Source: Candidatus Delongbacteria bacterium
GTDB lineage: Bacteria > Delongbacteria > UBA4055
Assembly: GCA_027858795.1 (NCBI GenBank)
Contig: JAQICF010000247.1
Coordinates: 1 to 6,922 of the forward strand
Reading direction: 5' to 3'
Length of the DNA stretch: 6,922 nt
Numbering within the stretch: the stretch's first letter is position 1; each line of letters opens with the position of its first letter. Both the position numbers and the translations under genes were made by a program. Below, piece by piece: positions 1 to 5,638 of this stretch. A model generated the notes under the pieces. That model was not told the origin of the DNA. It saw only the letters and a list, made by a program, of their open reading frames with translations, and searched no databases.

Positions 1-140
1 GTTTTGATTCCTTCGTCGCTAACATCTATTTTAAAATCTCTTTCATTTGAACAATTGAATACTAATAAAATTATTGATAATTTTATTAGTATTTTAATTT
101 GTTTACAACACATAAAAGGTTTTTCTTGTTTAAAATTCAT
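1..140 (-). CDS. N-terminal part of a lipoprotein, possibly GldB-like (truncated by the window edge)
   Basis: Reading the minus strand from an ATG at 140 gives 46 codons with no stop, running off the left edge. The peptide has a Lys-rich N-terminus, a hydrophobic stretch at about residues 15-28 and then LLVFNCSN, a plausible lipobox with Cys30 as the acylation site. That marks a type II signal peptide and an exported, lipid-anchored protein. The mature start contains FKIDVSD. This resembles the start of Bacteroidota gliding/secretion lipoproteins of the GldB type, but too little is visible to assign the family. An internal ATG at codon 10 (113) is an alternative start and gives a more typical signal-peptide length. 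No Shine-Dalgarno sequence is evident before either ATG. A TAATTTTG string (minus strand, 165 to 158) matches the Bacteroidota -7 consensus TAnnTTTG, but no matching -33 element is visible. Confidence 0.6.
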   Translation of the reverse strand, partial: MNFKQEKPFMCCKQIKILIKLSIILLVFNCSNERDFKIDVSDEGIK

Positions 141-262
141 TTAAGTTTCTAAAATAACAAAATTAATTATAATTTACTATCGAGTATTTGTCACAAAACA
201 AAATGGCAAAACGCCATATGTCGTTTTTTTCTACTGTATAGTTAAGTTGTATCTTTTACAAG

Positions 263-409
263 AAACATAATAATTACTAATTTAGCAACTATTTAATCTT
301 TTGATTTTCTTTGCACTTAATGTAATTCGTAGGTGAATAATTCATAAGTGGGAGACCGTAGGAGGTATTCCCTACGAATAATTTGCATTCGGCTGTATTT
401 TCTTTCTAA
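263..409 (+). repeat. Left copy of a diverged direct repeat flanking the three-gene block
   Basis: Two blocks in this span recur in the same order and orientation at 3908-4025. Block 1 (263-309) aligns without gaps to 3908-3954 with about 41 of 47 bases identical; its core is ATTACTAATTT followed by GCAACT. Block 2 (388-409) aligns to 4004-4025 with 20 of 22 identical; its core is GCTGTATTTTCTTT. The blocks start 125 bases apart here and 96 bases apart in the right copy, so the intervening sequence differs in length. This copy carries the hairpin at 325-379 between the blocks. The pair brackets the ATPase, methyltransferase and 356-residue protein genes. Confidence 0.65.
325..379. repeat. Hairpin with perfect 9-bp stem ATTCGTAGG/CCTACGAAT
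   Basis: The arms 325-333 and 371-379 are perfectly complementary and enclose a 37-nt loop. A second GTAGG inside the loop (358-362) could pair with the same CCTAC (371-375), giving a competing, shorter hairpin. The ends resemble the CCCCTACG ends of the palindromic repeat at 5563-5590, so this may be a degenerate member of an intergenic repeat family. A regulatory fold in an untranslated leader cannot be excluded, but the putative -35 boxes lie downstream, which argues against it for the ATPase transcript. Confidence 0.5.
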
Positions 410-426
410 TTTTAAAACATATTGAG

Positions 427-506
427 TTGACTTTGTATCAGTTTTTTGAATATTTTGGATTGACTTTGTATCAAATTTTAAACATAATTGGGTTGACTTT
501 GCACTT
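427..506 (+). promoter_or_regulatory. Three TTGACTTTG boxes at exact 33-bp spacing (putative promoter/operator array)
   Basis: TTGACTTTGTATCA occurs at 427-440 and 460-473, and TTGACTTTGCACTT at 493-506. The starts are exactly 33 bp apart, about three helical turns, so all boxes face the same side of the DNA. Boxes 1 and 3 are also preceded by a similar AAACAT...ATTGRG stretch. TTGACT at 493-498 is followed 17 nt later by TACATT (516-521), a reasonable sigma-70-like -35/-10 pair about 35 bases before the ATPase start. A partial extra copy, CTTTGCACTTA, lies at 309-319. The array could be tandem promoters, regulator-binding sites or a decayed tandem repeat. Confidence 0.5.
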
Positions 507-548
507 ATTACTTATTACATTAGCCTTAGATATAACTTATTTAAAGGA

Positions 549-558
549 GATTTGAATG
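549..558 (+). promoter_or_regulatory. Ribosome-binding site and start of the ATPase gene
   Basis: AAAGGAG at 543-549 stands six bases before the ATG at 556. It is the strongest Shine-Dalgarno sequence in the window and selects this ATG over the in-frame Met codons 10 and 15. Confidence 0.7.
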
Positions 559-1896
559 TTTTATCGAAAAGTTATTAAATATATGTCAGAGTGGTCAATG
601 AAAACAGATCGAAAACCTTTAATCCTTAGAGGTGCAAGACAAGTTGGAAAGACCACTGCAATAAATTTATTTTCCAAACAGTTTGACAATTATATTTATC
701 TAAATTTAGAAAAGTTTGAGGACAGAGAATTATTTAATGAGAAACTTTCTATAAAGGAAATATTTCAATCAGTCTTGTTAGTTAAAGGTATTACTCTTAA
801 AAAAGGTAGAACATTAATATTTATTGATGAAATCCAAAATTCAAATATTGCAATAAAAATGCTTAGGTACTTTTATGAGGAATTAAAGGATATCTTTGTG
901 ATCTCAGCGGGTTCATTACTTGAATTGATGTTGGAGAAAGGTAATATAAGTTTTCCGGTGGGTCGAGTAGAATATATGTATATGTATCCTTGTTCATTTT
1001 TCGAATTTTTAGAAGCCAATAATCAAAATAATATTTCTAATGAAATAACAAAGTTAAAAGTGAATTCTATTTTACACAATAAGATATCAAAATTATTCAG
1101 ACAATATACTCTTATTGGTGGAATGCCTGAAATTATAAATAAATATATCAATAATGATAATATCATTTCTCTTAATCCTATTTACGAATCTTTATTTACT
1201 GCCTATTTAGATGATTCTGAGAAATATTCAAAGAATGAAAAGAATAAAAAGATAATTCGATTTTGTCTTGATAACATACCTGCCGAAACCGGAAATAGAA
1301 TTAAATACACAGGTTTTGGAAAATCTAACTATAAGTCAAGTGACATCTCAGAAGCCTTGCATATTATTGAAAAGGCCATGCTTATAAATATAATTCATCC
1401 AACAACCTCTATTGCACTTCCAATAGTTGAGGATAGAAAGAAATCTCCGAAACTACAATTCTTTGATACCGGATTGTTAAATTATTTTATCGGTTTACAA
1501 ATTTATTTTATTAAAATTGAAGATTTAAACTCAATCTATAGAGGAGTTATTGCAGAGCATATTGTAAGACAGGAAATAACGGCTATAGATATCAATAGTA
1601 ATTCGAATTTGTTATTTTGGGTCAGAGAGAAGAAACAATCGAATTCAGAAGTGGATATTGTTTTGCAGTTTAAAGGTAAGATTATTCCTGTTGAAGTAAA
1701 ATCAGGTAAAACAGGAACGTTGAGATCATTGCATCAATTTATTGATTTAACAGGATCGAAATATGCGGTTAGATTTTATAACGAAGAATATAAGATTATT
1801 AGCACTGCTACACCTAAGGGAAATGAGTATATCTTGATCAATCTTCCGTTTTATTATGCAGGAATGATCTATGAAATACTTGAAAAAGAGATTTAA
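556..1896 (+). CDS. ATP-binding protein of the AAA_14/DUF4143 family
   Basis: This 446-residue protein has the usual layout and length of the AAA_14-DUF4143 ATPases. The Walker A is GARQVGKTT (residues 26-34), the Walker B is LIFIDE (87-92) with the family's following IQ, and a sensor-1-like ISAGS lies at 116-120. The C-terminal half contains a PD-(D/E)XK-like core: the SEVD stretch with Asp367, then PVEVKSG with Glu380 and Lys382. The ATP-binding motifs are intact, so the protein is probably active as an ATPase. The nuclease-like fold is known for the family, but the cellular role is generally undefined; links to toxin-like or mobile-element functions are only suggestive. The start is supported by AAAGGAG six bases before the ATG. 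There is no signal peptide or membrane segment. Its stop lies 24 bases from the stop of the convergent methyltransferase. Many bacteria carry multiple, laterally mobile copies of this family. Confidence 0.9.
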   Translation: MFYRKVIKYMSEWSMKTDRKPLILRGARQVGKTTAINLFSKQFDNYIYLNLEKFEDRELFNEKLSIKEIFQSVLLVKGITLKKGRTLIFIDEIQNSNIAIKMLRYFYEELKDIFVISAGSLLELMLEKGNISFPVGRVEYMYMYPCSFFEFLEANNQNNISNEITKLKVNSILHNKISKLFRQYTLIGGMPEIINKYINNDNIISLNPIYESLFTAYLDDSEKYSKNEKNKKIIRFCLDNIPAETGNRIKYTGFGKSNYKSSDISEALHIIEKAMLINIIHPTTSIALPIVEDRKKSPKLQFFDTGLLNYFIGLQIYFIKIEDLNSIYRGVIAEHIVRQEITAIDINSNSNLLFWVREKKQSNSEVDIVLQFKGKIIPVEVKSGKTGTLRSLHQFIDLTGSKYAVRFYNEEYKIISTATPKGNEYILINLPFYYAGMIYEILEKEI

Positions 1897-1902
1897 AAAA
1901 TT

Positions 1903-1936
1903 GAAAGTGATATTGTTTTCTCATGTTGTAGCCAGT
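1903..1936. repeat. 34-bp direct repeat, copy 1 (at the methyltransferase stop)
   Basis: This copy matches 2687-2720 at 32 of 34 positions in the same orientation, with the first 23 bases identical. It starts six bases after the ATPase stop and covers the last codons and stop of the methyltransferase. Its first 18 bases, GAAAGTGATATTGTTTTC, form an imperfect palindrome (GAAA/TTTC ends, G-T wobbles inside), so it could fold as a weak hairpin at the convergent gene ends. Confidence 0.8.
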
Positions 1937-2550
1937 TTTCTTAACACTATGAATCTGTCTGTTAAAATATCTATTTGAAGATTCTTTTCTTCAGCAATAT
2001 ATTCGATTGTTTCTTTTCTATATATAAATACATGCGTTAAGTCGTTTCTATATTTCCACTTTTTAAAATCTATCTGATCATCATATAACATTGTCATAAC
2101 AAGTAACATCCCATTAACTTTTAATAACGATGAAAGGTTATCAATTTCTATTTTGGGGTTATGAAAATGTTCGAATACCTCACAGCTTACGATATAATCA
2201 TACGTATTATTCAATATGCTTTTATCAGGAGCAAAGTATGGATCGTATTGAACAATGTCGTAGTCTTTCTTCTTTAGCATACTTAAAATAACTGGGCCGG
2301 GACCACTTCCAAAATCTAATCCTTTATGCTCTGGTAAGAATTTTTCAAGTACATAATCTGTAATTGGCATTGTAAAATTTTGATACCTGATATCATTTAC
2401 GTCATTGTCATGAATTTCATATTCTGCTTTTTCTTCGTCAGCAGTAAAGTAATATTTTTTATCTTTTACAAGTGCCTTACAAATGTGACAGTCATAATAA
2501 TACTCGTCCTTTTTGTTTATCAGTACCGACCCACAAAGTGTACAAATCAT
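1921..2550 (-). CDS. Class I SAM-dependent methyltransferase with N-terminal zinc-ribbon-like motif
   Basis: The protein has 209 residues. The N-terminus has Cys3-x2-Cys6 and Cys21-x2-Cys24, a typical zinc-ribbon spacing. The Rossmann methyltransferase domain follows: motif I is LDFGSGPGP (78-86), an acidic residue at the end of strand 2 (Asp103 in QYDPYF) probably contacts the SAM ribose, and SCEVFEHFHNP (122-132) matches the post-motif region of methyltransferases of the UbiG/COG2227 type. The family moves a methyl group from SAM to a small molecule, sugar, lipid or protein; the substrate here cannot be read from sequence. The domain is short but looks complete. AAAGGA precedes the ATG by about 11 bases. 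The gene is convergent with the ATPase and on the same strand as the 356-residue protein gene, 233 bases downstream of it. Its last codons lie inside a 34-bp repeat that recurs before the gene, so it may have been inserted or duplicated as a unit. Confidence 0.85.
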   Translation of the reverse strand: MICTLCGSVLINKKDEYYYDCHICKALVKDKKYYFTADEEKAEYEIHDNDVNDIRYQNFTMPITDYVLEKFLPEHKGLDFGSGPGPVILSMLKKKDYDIVQYDPYFAPDKSILNNTYDYIVSCEVFEHFHNPKIEIDNLSSLLKVNGMLLVMTMLYDDQIDFKKWKYRNDLTHVFIYRKETIEYIAEEKNLQIDILTDRFIVLRKLATT

Positions 2551-2686
2551 AATAATGATTATCCTTTTATTTAAAAGTGCCCCTAAAGCTTATAGCTAAA
2601 TTCAATTAATGAAGTTTAGTTTACATGTTGCATGTGTTCAACGAGTTTATCTACATCCCATGAGTAACAGCCATTCTTAGATGGTC

Positions 2687-2720
2687 GAAAGTGATATTGT
2701 TTTCTCATGGTTTAGCCAGT
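2687..2720. repeat. 34-bp direct repeat, copy 2 (between the 356-residue protein and the methyltransferase)
   Basis: This copy matches 1903-1936 at 32 of 34 bases in the same orientation, with a 784-bp offset. It lies 63 bases past the stop of the 356-residue protein gene. In the transcription direction of the minus-strand genes, a copy therefore follows each gene. It does not encode a continuing methyltransferase tail in frame, so it is not clearly a pseudogene remnant. Confidence 0.8.
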
Positions 2721-2783
2721 GTTATGATGACTTAAATATTCTAGCTTCTTTTTTATTTTTCATTTTAAATAGTTTCTTTATTG

Positions 2784-3854
2784 CTAATTGTTTAGAAAAT
2801 TTATCCAGTTATATTTATTCTCATAATATTTTAAAAGCTCCTCTGTACCTTTTGCAATTCCTGTGACCATTCCGCCAGGTATAGTAAGGAATGGATTTCC
2901 TGTTATAAGCCCACTTAAAGCAACAGGTATCGAAACAAATGTTGTTAAATTTGACCACCTTTTGATTTTTGGAAATACTGATTTAACTCGTCTATTAATT
3001 TTGTTTTTTTCTTGAGTAAATTCACTAGCAAATTCAATCGGATTAATACCAGTATCTAAAAAATCTCTTTTTTCTGAAATTTTGTTTAATAGATTTATAA
3101 CTTGCTGTATTTCATCATAATCCCTTTTTTTAATAATTGATTTGATGTTTTTTTCTATCTCACTTAAATACGTATCCTTACATTTTAGCTCATGAGTACA
3201 TTTTTGACAATCTTCTAGTTGATCAAAAAGATAAGCATGTCCGATTGAAATATTTGGCAAATTTAATTGAAGAACATTATGAAAAGCATGCAACTTACCC
3301 TTCAATTCCTCCACTTTATTTGCACCAATTCTGTATTTGAAATCAAAATAATTCAGCTCGTACTGACTAAATATACCATTAGCATTGTAATATCTTGATA
3401 ATATCAATCCTGCATATATAGTCCACAGTTTTGGGATGCAATATTGATCATTATTTAGTTTGAAATAATTTCCGTCTTCATCCTGTTTAAATGACTGTGG
3501 GTACCTTTTTGATAAAATTTCAATGTCTGAATCTATACTATCATAAATCGAATTACTGATATCTTCAGTAATGATACCTTCAATATCAACAATTTCGATT
3601 ATATTTTCAGAATGTAAAAATTCAAATATCAATTTTATAGCTTTCCCAAACGCTACTTCTTTTTGATTGGTAAGAGATGGGTAATATCTAGCATTAGTAA
3701 TAGTTTCCCAAATATTTTTAGTTACAATTATTTTTTTAGCCCAAAGTAAAGTAGAAGGGTAATTAAAAAGCCAGTCAACATTATAATTTGAACATTGGCA
3801 AGCATCATTTTCAATCCCTAGAGCTAAACCAGTTACAAATAGTTTATTTCCCAT
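2784..3854 (-). CDS. Hypothetical protein with Cys cluster and C-terminal hydrophobic region
   Basis: I do not recognise the family of this 356-residue protein. The ATG at 3854 is preceded by AGGTG four bases upstream, which supports the start. The N-terminus has no signal peptide; it contains a Cys19-x-Cys21 pair followed by a Trp/Tyr-rich stretch (WLFNYPSTLLW, 28-38). A Cys216-x2-Cys219-x5-Cys225 motif with His221 could bind metal. A charged, Lys/Glu-rich helical region (about 230-265) follows. Residues 303-334 are hydrophobic and Gly/Pro-rich (VSIPVALSGLITGNPF), suggesting one or two membrane-inserting segments near the C-terminus, and the last 20 residues are charged and aromatic. The gene sits alone on the minus strand behind the right flanking repeat and before the methyltransferase. 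Accessory or defence-type functions fit the context, but nothing in the sequence establishes one. Confidence 0.75.
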   Translation of the reverse strand: MGNKLFVTGLALGIENDACQCSNYNVDWLFNYPSTLLWAKKIIVTKNIWETITNARYYPSLTNQKEVAFGKAIKLIFEFLHSENIIEIVDIEGIITEDISNSIYDSIDSDIEILSKRYPQSFKQDEDGNYFKLNNDQYCIPKLWTIYAGLILSRYYNANGIFSQYELNYFDFKYRIGANKVEELKGKLHAFHNVLQLNLPNISIGHAYLFDQLEDCQKCTHELKCKDTYLSEIEKNIKSIIKKRDYDEIQQVINLLNKISEKRDFLDTGINPIEFASEFTQEKNKINRRVKSVFPKIKRWSNLTTFVSIPVALSGLITGNPFLTIPGGMVTGIAKGTEELLKYYENKYNWINFLNN

Positions 3855-3907
3855 AATTCACCTAATCCTTGTTAAATTTCTGAAGTACATGAAGTCGTTG
3901 TTATAAT

Positions 3908-4025
3908 AAACATTATAATTACTAATTTCGCAACTCATTAATCTTTTGAATTACCTTAATTCAACGGAATTTTAGTTATCTATATCCTAGATTCCAAAAT
4001 TAGTTCAGCTGTATTTTCTTTGTAA
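3908..4025 (+). repeat. Right copy of the diverged direct repeat flanking the three-gene block
   Basis: Block 1 (3908-3954) and block 2 (4004-4025) match the left copy at 263-309 and 388-409 in order and orientation (about 41/47 and 20/22 identities). Relative to the left copy, the interval between blocks is 29 bases shorter and lacks the hairpin. After block 2, the similarity continues weakly into an A-rich tail (to about 4036). Confidence 0.65.
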
Positions 4026-4053
4026 CTTTATTAAAATAGTTATAAATGAAAAA

Positions 4054-4076
4054 GGGGACGATAAGAAATCGACCCC
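4054..4076. repeat. Palindromic repeat GGGG-CGAT/ATCG-CCCC, copy 1 (after hydF)
   Basis: GGGGaCGAT and ATCGaCCCC form a 9-position stem with one A-A mismatch and a 5-nt loop. The element is about 19/23 identical to the hairpin at 5563-5585, and both are followed by CCCCTAC. No long T run follows on the minus strand, so it looks more like a dispersed palindromic repeat than a classic terminator. Confidence 0.65.
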
Positions 4077-4109
4077 TACATTGTTATTTAATTCACCTAG
4101 CAAACCGGT

Positions 4110-4143
4110 CTTCGAGTGATCACGCAGTGATAGTATCGAGAAG
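4110..4143. repeat. Imperfect hairpin repeat after hydF (CTTCGAG...CGAGAAG ends)
   Basis: A perfect 5-bp inner stem ATCAC/GTGAT with a 3-nt loop (4119-4131) sits between CTTCGAG and CGAGAAG ends that pair only imperfectly. The element begins eight bases after the hydF stop in the direction of transcription. It resembles the CTTCTCGATAC...CTCGAAG palindromes that recur between genes in many Bacteroidota and other genomes. A role in transcript ending is possible. Confidence 0.5.
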
Positions 4144-4150
4144 CCCGTTA

Positions 4151-5437
4151 CTATATCTTTAACCCATAAGGTTCAATCACCTTATTCAAAGCTTCCTTCC
4201 CTTCAAAGTAAGAAAGAAGAACACCATAATTCGTAAAGCTAACCCCTGATTCTATAAGATCTTCAATCCTGGCTGCTATAGCCTGCTGATCAAGCATACA
4301 CCCACCACAATGAATAACAAGCTTATACTCCTTAAGCTTATCATACTCAGCAAAGACTCTCCCAAAATAATGATCAACCTGAATAGTCCCCTTCCCAAAT
4401 AACTCATCCATCTTTCTAGGAATCTGAACTGTACCAATATCCTCACCTTTTCTGTCATGATTACAACCTTCAGCGATCATAACTTTATCACCAGGTTTCA
4501 AGTCCTCAAAAGCTCTGATACCATTAACGAACATTTCAAGGTTTCCCCTACTGAGAAAGTTAATCATAACAATAGAAAATGTAGTCACCATGAAGTTATA
4601 GTCTTTGGTCCATTTTGCAATAATATCCATACCTTGAGAATCAGTAATAAGAAGTTGAACTTTATTATCTTTGTTCAAATGAGAAATAAATTCATCAAAT
4701 CTTTTCTTTTCCTCAGCAACCTCTTCAGACTTAATACTTCTCGCTTTACCCAGGTTCATTCTATATGCAAAAGTTGGAACATATCTTCTTACAAGATATT
4801 CTTCTATCATCATCTGCGGTCTTAAAAATCTTCCTTCAGGAGATTCTTCATCTATAGGAATATTTAGGAAGACTATTTTATCACTATCCATTCCAGGCAA
4901 TAAAGGAGTCTTTATAGATTGTAATTTTGAATTGGATTTAATAAAATCTATCAGCTGCTTATAGTTGGTTTTTTCAATTAGTTCCAACTCCAAAACAGGA
5001 AAAAAGCTGTTTGGATTGAGTTTTTTCAGAAGATCACTTAAATGACTCGGAGAATCTTTAAAACTATTCACTATGATAAATAATTCTTTACCTCTCTTCT
5101 TCGCTAGATCAACTATTTCAGATTCTGTAGAATAATTACCATGTAAATAATCTTCATTGTTACTATTCAAAACCATTAGAACAATATCAGATCTCTTAAG
5201 TGCATTAAATGATTTAATTTTCTTCTTCTCTCCAAGTTCACCTGTTTCATCAATTCCGGCAGTATCGAATATCTTTACAGGACCAAGTTCATGAATTTCC
5301 ATAACCGTGGTCTTAACATCAGCAGTTGTTCCTGGAGTATTGTCAACTATAGAAGTTTCATGCTGAGTTAAAAGGTTCATTAAGGTTGATTTACCCGAAT
5401 TTACCCTACCAAAAATACCTATGTTAATTCTTTTCAT
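4151..5437 (-). CDS. hydF: [FeFe]-hydrogenase H-cluster maturation GTPase HydF
   Basis: HydF is the GTPase and Fe-S scaffold on which the 2Fe subcluster of the H-cluster is built from HydE and HydG products before delivery to the apo-hydrogenase in the cytoplasm. The 428-residue length is normal. The N-terminal GTPase domain has the P-loop GRVNSGKS (10-17), NTPGTTAD (33-40) as switch I and DTAG (59-62) as switch II; Asn13 in the P-loop is typical of potassium-dependent GTPases. The C-terminal cluster-binding domain has Cys325-x-His327, then 48 residues, then His376-Cys377-x2-Cys380, matching the family pattern CxH-x(44-53)-HCxxC. The G4 motif is unusual: the expected NKxD position reads VNSFKD (123-128). 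The start ATG has only a weak AGAG six bases upstream. The gene is 221 bases downstream of hydE on the same strand. Confidence 0.95.
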   Translation of the reverse strand: MKRINIGIFGRVNSGKSTLMNLLTQHETSIVDNTPGTTADVKTTVMEIHELGPVKIFDTAGIDETGELGEKKKIKSFNALKRSDIVLMVLNSNNEDYLHGNYSTESEIVDLAKKRGKELFIIVNSFKDSPSHLSDLLKKLNPNSFFPVLELELIEKTNYKQLIDFIKSNSKLQSIKTPLLPGMDSDKIVFLNIPIDEESPEGRFLRPQMMIEEYLVRRYVPTFAYRMNLGKARSIKSEEVAEEKKRFDEFISHLNKDNKVQLLITDSQGMDIIAKWTKDYNFMVTTFSIVMINFLSRGNLEMFVNGIRAFEDLKPGDKVMIAEGCNHDRKGEDIGTVQIPRKMDELFGKGTIQVDHYFGRVFAEYDKLKEYKLVIHCGGCMLDQQAIAARIEDLIESGVSFTNYGVLLSYFEGKEALNKVIEPYGLKI

Positions 5438-5460
5438 CGTTATCTCTGTCTTTTTTTACT

Positions 5461-5531
5461 GTCATGCTGAATTTATTTCAGTATCTATCTTTTAATCCTT
5501 ATTTTAGACCCTGAAATGAATTCAGGGTGAC
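5461..5531. repeat. Long imperfect inverted repeat between hydE and hydF (GTCATGCTGAATT... type)
   Basis: The arms 5461-5486 and 5506-5531 are 26 bases each and complementary at 21 positions, with several of the rest able to form G-U pairs. They enclose a 19-nt loop. The arms read CTGAATTYATTTCAG when aligned. The same type of element (GTCATGCTGAA...TTCAGGGTGAC) occurs between genes in many Bacteroidota-like genomes. It would form a strong hairpin in the hydE-hydF intercistronic RNA. Confidence 0.75.
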
Positions 5532-5562
5532 GATGTTGTTTTTTGTGGTTTATCGTGTTATT

Positions 5563-5585
5563 GGGGACGAATGGAAATCGTCCCC
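5563..5585. repeat. Palindromic repeat GGGGACGA/TCGTCCCC, copy 2 (before hydF)
   Basis: This is a perfect 8-bp stem with a 7-nt loop, followed by TACGA. It is the better-preserved relative of the hairpin at 4054-4076, so one copy lies on each side of hydF in the same orientation. Confidence 0.75.
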
Positions 5586-5615
5586 TACGAACTAACTACT
5601 GATCACTATTTGTAC

Positions 5616-5635
5616 AGACGCATTACCATGCGTCT
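5616..5635. repeat. Hairpin AGACGCAT/ATGCGTCT
   Basis: A perfect 8-bp stem with loop TACC. Elements reading GTACAGACGCAT...ATGCGTCTC are a widespread class of intergenic palindromes. It lies 24 bases past the hydE stop in the transcription direction and three bases from another perfect hairpin. Confidence 0.75.
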
Positions 5636-5638
5636 CTT

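Larger units (their letters stand above)
141..555. other. Divergent intergenic region between the lipoprotein and the ATPase
   Basis: This 415-base gap has no convincing ORF. From left to right it holds a small stem ATGGC/GCCAT (203-217) followed by a T run at 224-230, which is weakly terminator-like although no plus-strand gene ends upstream in the window. Next are the left copy of a diverged repeat (263-309 and 388-409), a hairpin with a 37-nt loop (325-379), three TTGACTTTG boxes (427-506) and the ATPase ribosome-binding site. The size and content suggest a regulated divergent promoter region or an insertion boundary. Confidence 0.6.
3855..4150. other. Intergenic region between hydF and the 356-residue protein gene
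   Basis: There is no convincing ORF on either strand. The gap holds the ribosome-binding site of the 356-residue protein gene, the right copy of the diverged flanking repeat (3908-4025), and two palindromic repeats following hydF (4054-4076 and 4110-4143). The repeats after hydF probably form the 3' end of the hyd transcript. Confidence 0.6.

Noticed and set aside
203..230. Intrinsic terminator (ATGGC/GCCAT stem plus T run)
   Set aside because: The stem is only 5 bp, the T run starts six bases after it, and no plus-strand gene ends upstream within the window.
249..2473. 13-base match TATCTTTTACAAG at about 250 and 2460
   Set aside because: One copy is inside methyltransferase coding sequence, there is no flanking similarity, and such matches are expected by chance in AT-rich DNA.
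2380..2574. Plus-strand 64-codon ORF
   Set aside because: It lies almost wholly antisense to the well-supported methyltransferase, is low-complexity (Phe/Ile-rich) and has no ribosome-binding site.
1903..2720. Integron attC sites around the methyltransferase gene
   Set aside because: The repeat after each minus-strand gene prompted the idea. GTTGAAC near 2640 (minus strand) fits GTTRRRY, but no partner RYYYAAC or paired L boxes occur at the right spacing, and no integrase is present.
2681..2866. Plus-strand 61-codon ORF
   Set aside because: It is hydrophobic, which is common for AT-rich noncoding reads. It overlaps the 3' end of the 356-residue protein gene antisense, its start lies beside the 34-bp repeat, and there is no Shine-Dalgarno sequence.
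4276..4825. ORFs overlapping hydF in other frames (4276-4458 minus, 4457-4825 plus)
   Set aside because: hydF is certain over this stretch; these are frame shadows without start signals or recognisable motifs.
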